This document shows, piece by piece, positions 59,375-64,000 of a stretch of 64,000 nt of DNA. The stretch is taken from positions 248,001 through 312,000 of the forward strand of contig CANNFU010000002.1 in assembly GCA_947503965.1 (NCBI GenBank), given 5' to 3'. How positions within the stretch are numbered: the first letter of the stretch is position 1; every line of letters starts with the position of its first letter. Origin of the DNA: an uncultured Paracoccaceae bacterium. Its GTDB lineage: Bacteria; Pseudomonadota; Alphaproteobacteria; Rhodobacterales; Rhodobacteraceae. A model generated the notes under the pieces. It saw nothing but the letters and a program-made list of their open reading frames with translations. It was not told where the DNA came from and did no database searches. The position numbers and the translations under genes are program-made.

Positions 59375-60499
59375 CTACTCCGCCGCGACATCCCGCTGCG
59401 CTTCCAGCTCCGCCGCCTTCTTTTCAACCTGCTCCACGATATGTTCGATCATATCGTCGTTGGATTGTTTGTGGCTCTGCTTACCCGCCAGATAGACCAT
59501 CCCCGACCCGGCCCCGCCGCCGGTAAAGCCGACATCGGTCATCAGCGCCTCACCCGGGCCATTCACCACGCAACCGATAATCGACAGCGACATCGGTGTC
59601 TTGATGTGTTCCAACCGCTTTTCCAAAGCCTCAACCGTCTTGATCACATCAAACCCCTGCCGGGCGCAGGAGGGGCAAGAGATGATATTCACACCGCGAT
59701 GGCGCAGACCCAGAGATTTCAGAATCTCAAAGCCCATCTTCACCTCTTCCACCGGATCGGCGGACAAGGACACGCGGATCGTATCGCCAATCCCCATCCA
59801 CAAAAGGTTCCCCATGCCAATGGCCGATTTCACGGTGCCGCTGATCAGACCGCCCGCCTCTGTAATCCCCAGATGGATCGGCGCATCCGTCGCCTCGGCC
59901 AATTGCTGATAGGCGGCAGCCGCCATGAACACGTCAGAGGCTTTGCAGGAAATCTTGAATTCGTGAAAGTCGTTATCCTGCAGGATCTTGATGTGATCGA
60001 GACCGGATTCAACCATCGCATCCGGACACGGCTCGCCGTATTTATCCAGCAGATGCTTCTCCAGCGATCCTGCATTCACGCCGATGCGGATCGAACAATT
60101 GTGATCGCGGGCGGCCTTGATCACTTCTTTCACGCGCTTTTCATCACCGATATTGCCGGGATTGATGCGCAGGCAGGCTGCACCGGCTTCAGCGGCTTCA
60201 ATCCCGCGTTTGTAATGGAAATGGATATCGGCCACGATCGGCACGGACACTTCCGGGACAATCTTCTTGAGCGCCGCACTTGACGCCTCATCCGGCACCG
60301 AAATGCGCACGATATCGGCACCCGCCTCAGCCGCCGCATTCACCTGTTCAATCGTTGCTTTGACATCCGTTGTCAGCGTGTTGGTCATCGTCTGCACGGA
60401 AATCGGGGCGTCCCCCCCCACGGGCACCGATCCCACCATGATCTGCCGGGATTTTCGGCGGTAGATATTGCGCCAGGGACGGATGTGATTCATCGACAT
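59375..60499 (-). CDS. ispG: 4-Hydroxy-3-methylbut-2-enyl diphosphate synthase (flavodoxin/ferredoxin)
   Basis: IspG (GcpE), the [4Fe-4S] enzyme forming HMBDP from MEcPP in the non-mevalonate isoprenoid pathway. It has the N-terminal [16 protein letters not shown], the TIM-barrel segment, and a C-terminal cluster-binding part with CPSC (in [14 protein letters not shown]) and the third Cys in [12 protein letters not shown], where the catalytic Glu follows. The start at 60499 ([11 protein letters not shown]) matches the family; an ATG at 60520 would add 7 residues, and neither has a strong ribosome-binding site. It follows rodZ by 81 bp, a synteny shared with E. coli. Confidence 0.95.
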   Translation of the reverse strand: MSMNHIRPWRNIYRRKSRQIMVGSVPVGGDAPISVQTMTNTLTTDVKATIEQVNAAAEAGADIVRISVPDEASSAALKKIVPEVSVPIVADIHFHYKRGIEAAEAGAACLRINPGNIGDEKRVKEVIKAARDHNCSIRIGVNAGSLEKHLLDKYGEPCPDAMVESGLDHIKILQDNDFHEFKISCKASDVFMAAAAYQQLAEATDAPIHLGITEAGGLISGTVKSAIGMGNLLWMGIGDTIRVSLSADPVEEVKMGFEILKSLGLRHRGVNIISCPSCARQGFDVIKTVEALEKRLEHIKTPMSLSIIGCVVNGPGEALMTDVGFTGGGAGSGMVYLAGKQSHKQSNDDMIEHIVEQVEKKAAELEAQRDVAAE

Positions 60500-60580
60500 T
60501 GGGGGACCGCTTTCTTGCATTGGCCTGTTACGGCTAACCTAAGCAGCAACACCCAGCACGGCAAGCAATCAACCCTGCGG

Positions 60581-61780
60581 TTATTCGTCCGCCACCACTT
60601 CGGCAAAATTAACGATTTCGGCCAGATCATCATCGGCGGTCAGATCAGCGACAGTATAGGTCTGTGTCAGGCTTTCCGATGTCAGCTCTACATTCGAGGT
60701 CACAACACCCCGCGGTCCGACAGGCCCATAATGGGTACCGTTCACGGCGAAATACATCGCCCCACTTTCACCCACGCGCAGCGTTGCGGGCTCTTCGGTG
60801 GCGGGCACGACAAAGTTTTGCCCAGGCTCCATCACCCCTTCAAAAATGATCGTTCCATCGGCCGAGCGAACACGCACCCAGGCCGGGCGCACCGCGACAA
60901 GCTGTATCTCGGGAACCGGCGGTTCAACCACCTGCACCGGCGGCGCAACAGGCAAATCCATGACGATGTCAGCCTCGGCGACGGCCACAGAGGGTTCGAA
61001 CGAGGTATCGGGGATCAGCGCGCCAATTGAACCCGGGCTTAACGTGGAAATCGGTGCATCACGGGCCACCAGAACCGGCACGTCCAACGCTTGCGGGCGA
61101 TACAGACGATCCAGCGCCTCCCGGGTCGGTTGGTCAACAACAGCTAAAGGATCACTGGTGCGGATCGCATTTGACCCACCAGCCAGCGGATCGATATCGG
61201 CGACAACAACGGGCGCCTGTTCGACCGGCGCAAACTGCACCTTCTGCACCTCTTGCAGAACCGTCCAACCACCATAGCCAAGGCCACCAATCAACGCGAT
61301 CAGAACCGCAACAGACCCGATGGCGCGTGGCTCAATCCCCGAAAATACCGCATCAGCCGCCGGGATAAAGGCGGTTTCTGAGGCGGTAAAAATATCCTTG
61401 CCCAGCGGACTCATCGTCGGATCACCGGGTTTCGTCTTGATCGACGATGCGGCAGCGGACATACCATGTGCGGTCTCAAACCCGCTCTCGGTGCAAAACG
61501 CCTCAAAGGCGTCGTCGGGATCCATGTTCAGATAACGGGCATAGGACCGGACATAACCTGCGATAAAACCGGGCGTATCAAATGCAGAAGGATCGGCGTT
61601 TTCGATGGCCGCAATATAGGCTGCTTTGATTTTTAACTCGCGTTGCACGTCCAACAGGCTTTTGCCCATTGTTGCGCGCTCGCCACGCATCAAATCGCCC
61701 AGACGCAACTCGAAGTCGTCAAAGCCTTTTGCTTCAACGTCCCCCGACGCGTCGTCACGCTTGAAGGTCTTCCCGATCAT
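60581..61780 (-). CDS. rodZ: RodZ-like helix-turn-helix membrane protein (DUF4115)
   Basis: 399 residues with the RodZ layout. A cytoplasmic HTH_25 domain (DLMRGERATMGKSLLDVQRE then YIAAIENADPSAFDTPGFIAGYVRSYA), a membrane helix near 175-195 (AIGSVAVLIALIGGLGYGGW), a Pro/Val-rich periplasmic linker and a C-terminal DUF4115 beta domain (PAWVRVRSADGTIIFEGVM). RodZ links MreB to the elongation machinery. ispG follows, as in many proteobacteria. A cell-shape role fits the nearby bactofilin, PBP1A and amidase genes but is inferred. Confidence 0.88.
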   Translation of the reverse strand: MIGKTFKRDDASGDVEAKGFDDFELRLGDLMRGERATMGKSLLDVQRELKIKAAYIAAIENADPSAFDTPGFIAGYVRSYARYLNMDPDDAFEAFCTESGFETAHGMSAAASSIKTKPGDPTMSPLGKDIFTASETAFIPAADAVFSGIEPRAIGSVAVLIALIGGLGYGGWTVLQEVQKVQFAPVEQAPVVVADIDPLAGGSNAIRTSDPLAVVDQPTREALDRLYRPQALDVPVLVARDAPISTLSPGSIGALIPDTSFEPSVAVAEADIVMDLPVAPPVQVVEPPVPEIQLVAVRPAWVRVRSADGTIIFEGVMEPGQNFVVPATEEPATLRVGESGAMYFAVNGTHYGPVGPRGVVTSNVELTSESLTQTYTVADLTADDDLAEIVNFAEVVADE

Positions 61781-61895
61781 CGACTGTCCCGTCGCTTGCT
61801 GCCCCTAAGCGTCCGTGTCTTTCGAATCAAAAAGCCATGTACGCCTTTGAAACTGATAACATATCCACAGGAGACATGCACATCTTGAAAAAACG

Positions 61896-63119
61896 TTAAC
61901 CGGCGAGTTCGGCGCGATTTAGCGCACAATGTGACCAAAGATTGTCCAAAGCACCGACTAAAGCGTCCATTTCGCGCGGCCCATGTACCGGCGACGGGGT
62001 AAAGCGCAACCGCTCTGTTCCGCGTGGCACGGTCGGGAAATTGATCGGTTGGACATAGATGCCATGATCCGCCAACAGCATATCGGACAATTTTTTGGTA
62101 TGCACCGGATCACCCACAATCAGCGGTACGATATGGCTGCCATGATCAATGATCGGCAGACCCATTCCCTTCAACCGCAGCTTGAGGATTTTCGCCTGCG
62201 TCTGGTGTTGTTCGCGCAACGCCTGATCGGTCTTCAGATGCGCAACGCTTGCCGCCGCACCCGCCGCAACCGCTGGCGGCAAAGAGGTCGTAAAGATGAA
62301 CCCCGGCGCATAAGACCTTATCGCGTCGCACATTTTTGCAGATGCGGCGATGTAACCACCCATGACACCATAGGCCTTGGCTAGCGTTCCGTTGATGATA
62401 TCAATCCGGCCCATCAGCCCATCACGCTCAACCACACCGGCCCCGCGCGGGCCATACATACCAACGGCATGCACTTCATCGATATAGGTCAGCGCACCGA
62501 ACTCATCCGACAGATCGCAGATCGCCGCAATGGGCCCAAAATCGCCATCCATCGAATAGATCGATTCAAACGCAATCACCTTGGGGGCCGCCGGATCATC
62601 AGCGGCCAGCAATTCACGCAGATGGGCCAGATCGTTATGGCGAAATATCCGCTTCGCCCCACCATTGCGGCGCACACCCTCGATCATGGATGCGTGGTTC
62701 AGCTCGTCCGAATAAATGATCAGTCCGGGGAACAGCTTGGGTAGCGTACTTAACGTAGCGTCATTGGCAATATAGGCTGATGTAAACAGCAGTGCGGCTT
62801 CTTTGCGATGCAAATCGGCAAGCTCTGCCTCCAACCGCTTGTGATACACGGTGGTGCCAGAGATATTGCGCGTCCCGCCCGATCCGGCACCCGTCGCCTC
62901 GATCGCTTCGTGCATCGCGGCCAGAACAACCGGATGCTGCCCCATGCCCAGATAGTCATTGCCACACCACACCGTCACCGGCTGTTCAGACCCGTCCGGC
63001 TTACGCCACGTCGCGTGGGGGAACTGGCCGCGCTTGCGTTCGATATCAATAAAGGTCCGGTAGCGGCCTTCTTGGTGCAAACGGTTGATTGCGGTGTCCA
63101 GCTGGGCGTCGTAATCCAC
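61896..63119 (-). CDS. hemA: 5-Aminolevulinate synthase
   Basis: A complete 407-residue ALA synthase, condensing glycine and succinyl-CoA in the Shemin pathway that alphaproteobacteria use for haem and bacteriochlorophyll. Motifs: [59 protein letters not shown] and the PLP-binding Lys in [14 protein letters not shown]. It lies upstream of rodZ on the same strand with 115 bp between. A perfect FNR-type box sits about 150 bp upstream, matching the oxygen control known for hemA in Rhodobacter. Confidence 0.97.
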   Translation of the reverse strand: MDYDAQLDTAINRLHQEGRYRTFIDIERKRGQFPHATWRKPDGSEQPVTVWCGNDYLGMGQHPVVLAAMHEAIEATGAGSGGTRNISGTTVYHKRLEAELADLHRKEAALLFTSAYIANDATLSTLPKLFPGLIIYSDELNHASMIEGVRRNGGAKRIFRHNDLAHLRELLAADDPAAPKVIAFESIYSMDGDFGPIAAICDLSDEFGALTYIDEVHAVGMYGPRGAGVVERDGLMGRIDIINGTLAKAYGVMGGYIAASAKMCDAIRSYAPGFIFTTSLPPAVAAGAAASVAHLKTDQALREQHQTQAKILKLRLKGMGLPIIDHGSHIVPLIVGDPVHTKKLSDMLLADHGIYVQPINFPTVPRGTERLRFTPSPVHGPREMDALVGALDNLWSHCALNRAELAG

Positions 63120-63431
63120 TGATACGTCCTTTTCCTCGTGACAAAGCCCACGCGCAGGAAGGTCTTTGAATCGTTCTAAGCGTCATATAGGGCGGTACGC
63201 CCACGGGCAATACGCTACATACTGTCGCCCCTTTGTGGGCATGAATGACATCACAGGCGTAACAAAGCGTTGATCTAAATCAAAACCTGCAACCGCCCCC
63301 CGTGACTTTCTGTTTCGTATCAAATTTCCGGTGTCAGGCTACCGATCGCAGCGCTGCGCCCCTGCCCCATTGACCTTACCATCAAAGCAGACAAACCTGC
63401 GGCCAAATTCCCTATGCAAAGGCCGCATCCC
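63120..63431. other. Divergent control region hemA / M20 peptidase
   Basis: 312 bases with no ORF of note. It contains the FNR box at 63270-63283. Between the box and hemA there are two short GTGGGC-like inverted elements (GCCCACG near 63200 and GTGGGCA near 63235) of unclear meaning. Confidence 0.5.
63270..63283. promoter_or_regulatory. FNR/FnrL binding site
   Basis: TTGATCTAAATCAA, a perfect TTGAT-N4-ATCAA palindrome. It lies 151 bp upstream of hemA and 149 bp upstream of the divergent peptidase gene. FnrL control of hemA is established in Rhodobacter, so hemA is the likely target. Confidence 0.85.
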
Positions 63432-64000
63432 ATGACACTCGACCCTGTCCTCGCCCGTATTGATGCCGACCTGCCGCAGGCTACTGACCGGCTGCTGGAC
63501 CTGCTGCGCATCCCGTCCATCTCGACCGACCCGGCCTACAAGGACAAATGCGATCAGGCGGCGGACTGGCTGGTGTCTGACCTGCAATCCATCGGGTTCA
63601 CCGCCTCCAAACGGCCGACATCGGGGCACCCCATGGTCGTGGCGCATTCCGGCGGCGACGGGCCGCATATCCTGTTCTACGGGCATTACGACGTGCAACC
63701 GGTCGACCCCCTGAACCTCTGGGACCGTGACCCGTTCGATCCGCAAATCGAAGACACCGCCAATGGCAAGGTGATCCGGGGGCGCGGATCATCCGACGAC
63801 AAGGGACAATTGATGACCTTTGTCGAGGCCTGCCGGGCCTGGAAAGCCGAACATGGGGAACTCCCCGCCAACATCACCATCTTCTTCGAAGGGGAGGAGG
63901 AATCAGGCTCCCCTTCCCTCACCCCTTTCATGGAAGAAAACGCCGATGAACTGACCGCCGACATCGCCCTGATCTGCGACACCGGGCTTTACGGCGACAG
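63432..64000 (+). CDS. M20-family metallopeptidase, 3' part missing
   Basis: The N-terminal 189 residues of an M20 dipeptidase-like hydrolase that runs off the right edge. Metal-binding motifs: His and Asp in ILFYGHYDVQP, the Asp in IRGRGSSDDKGQL, and the Glu pair in FFEGEEESGSPS. The first half matches the CNDP/ArgE-like dipeptidases found in roseobacters. The start at 63432 has AAAGG about 10 bases upstream. The substrate is unknown; a cytosolic dipeptide or acyl-amino acid is likely. Confidence 0.9.
   Translation, partial: MTLDPVLARIDADLPQATDRLLDLLRIPSISTDPAYKDKCDQAADWLVSDLQSIGFTASKRPTSGHPMVVAHSGGDGPHILFYGHYDVQPVDPLNLWDRDPFDPQIEDTANGKVIRGRGSSDDKGQLMTFVEACRAWKAEHGELPANITIFFEGEEESGSPSLTPFMEENADELTADIALICDTGLYGD

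Noticed and set aside
1..64000. tRNA, rRNA, CRISPR, prophage, transposase or att sites
   Set aside because: I looked for T-loop-like GTTCGAATCC strings, direct-repeat/spacer patterns, terminal inverted repeats and transposase motifs; none was convincing.

Overview
The window is chromosomal DNA of an alphaproteobacterium. Gene content, protein sequences and local gene orders (rodZ-ispG, tkt followed by two gap genes, an FnrL-type box at hemA, a GTTC-N7-GTTC SOS box at uvrA) fit the Rhodobacteraceae, most likely the marine Roseobacter group. This placement is inference from the genes, not from rRNA, which is absent. Both ends cut genes: an indolepyruvate ferredoxin oxidoreductase at the left and an M20 peptidase at the right. 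I see no tRNA, rRNA, CRISPR array, prophage or insertion sequence, so this is mostly a core chromosomal segment.

Layout. 1-8 kb: indolepyruvate oxidoreductase divergent from a LysR regulator, a candidate heat/oxidative-stress sRNA, a CsbD stress protein, a YdeI-like protein, purL, a BolA-monothiol glutaredoxin pair, and zapA with a coiled-coil partner. 8-14.8 kb: central carbon genes tkt, gap1 and gap2 with LacI-type operators, plus a BLUF photoreceptor, a DUF808 membrane protein and two very small proteins. 14.8-17.7 kb: a hydrolase, coaD, a CBS protein and a surface-type lipoprotein. 17.7-22.4 kb: a four-gene valine degradation operon (mmsA, acyl-CoA dehydrogenase, 3-hydroxyisobutyryl-CoA hydrolase-like, mmsB). 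22.6-36.4 kb: small membrane proteins, SOS-controlled uvrA, a LysM/solute-binding fusion, lpd, a DUF924 protein, an MFS transporter, a queA/AsmA-like cluster and bcp.

37-46.1 kb is a compact chemotaxis operon read on the minus strand: STAS, cheY, cheA, cheW, cheR, cheY, a small DXXXQ protein, a chemoreceptor, cheB, cheD. Neighbouring genes mostly overlap by a few bases. The order resembles the rhizobial flagellar che operon. The small protein carries the CheZ-type DXXXQ signature and is probably a CheT-like CheY phosphatase; CheB has lost its phospho-acceptor Asp, while the receptor ends in an xWxxF CheR-docking peptide.

46.4-58.1 kb: an M23 peptidase overlapping a bactofilin, DUF2189, amidase, prfB, penicillin-binding protein 1A, a methyltransferase on the opposite strand, an N-acetylmuramoyl-L-alanine amidase, an aminotransferase and a DsbA-like thioredoxin: a cell-envelope neighbourhood. 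58.3-64 kb: a tandem-HxlR regulator divergent from a glyoxalase-fold protein, then ispG, rodZ and hemA on the minus strand, and the M20 peptidase.

The best leads for new biology are the RpoH-type sRNA at about 3.1 kb, the 11-bp-phased GTAC repeats between the two gap genes, the CheT candidate with the altered CheB, and the LysM/solute-binding fusion.
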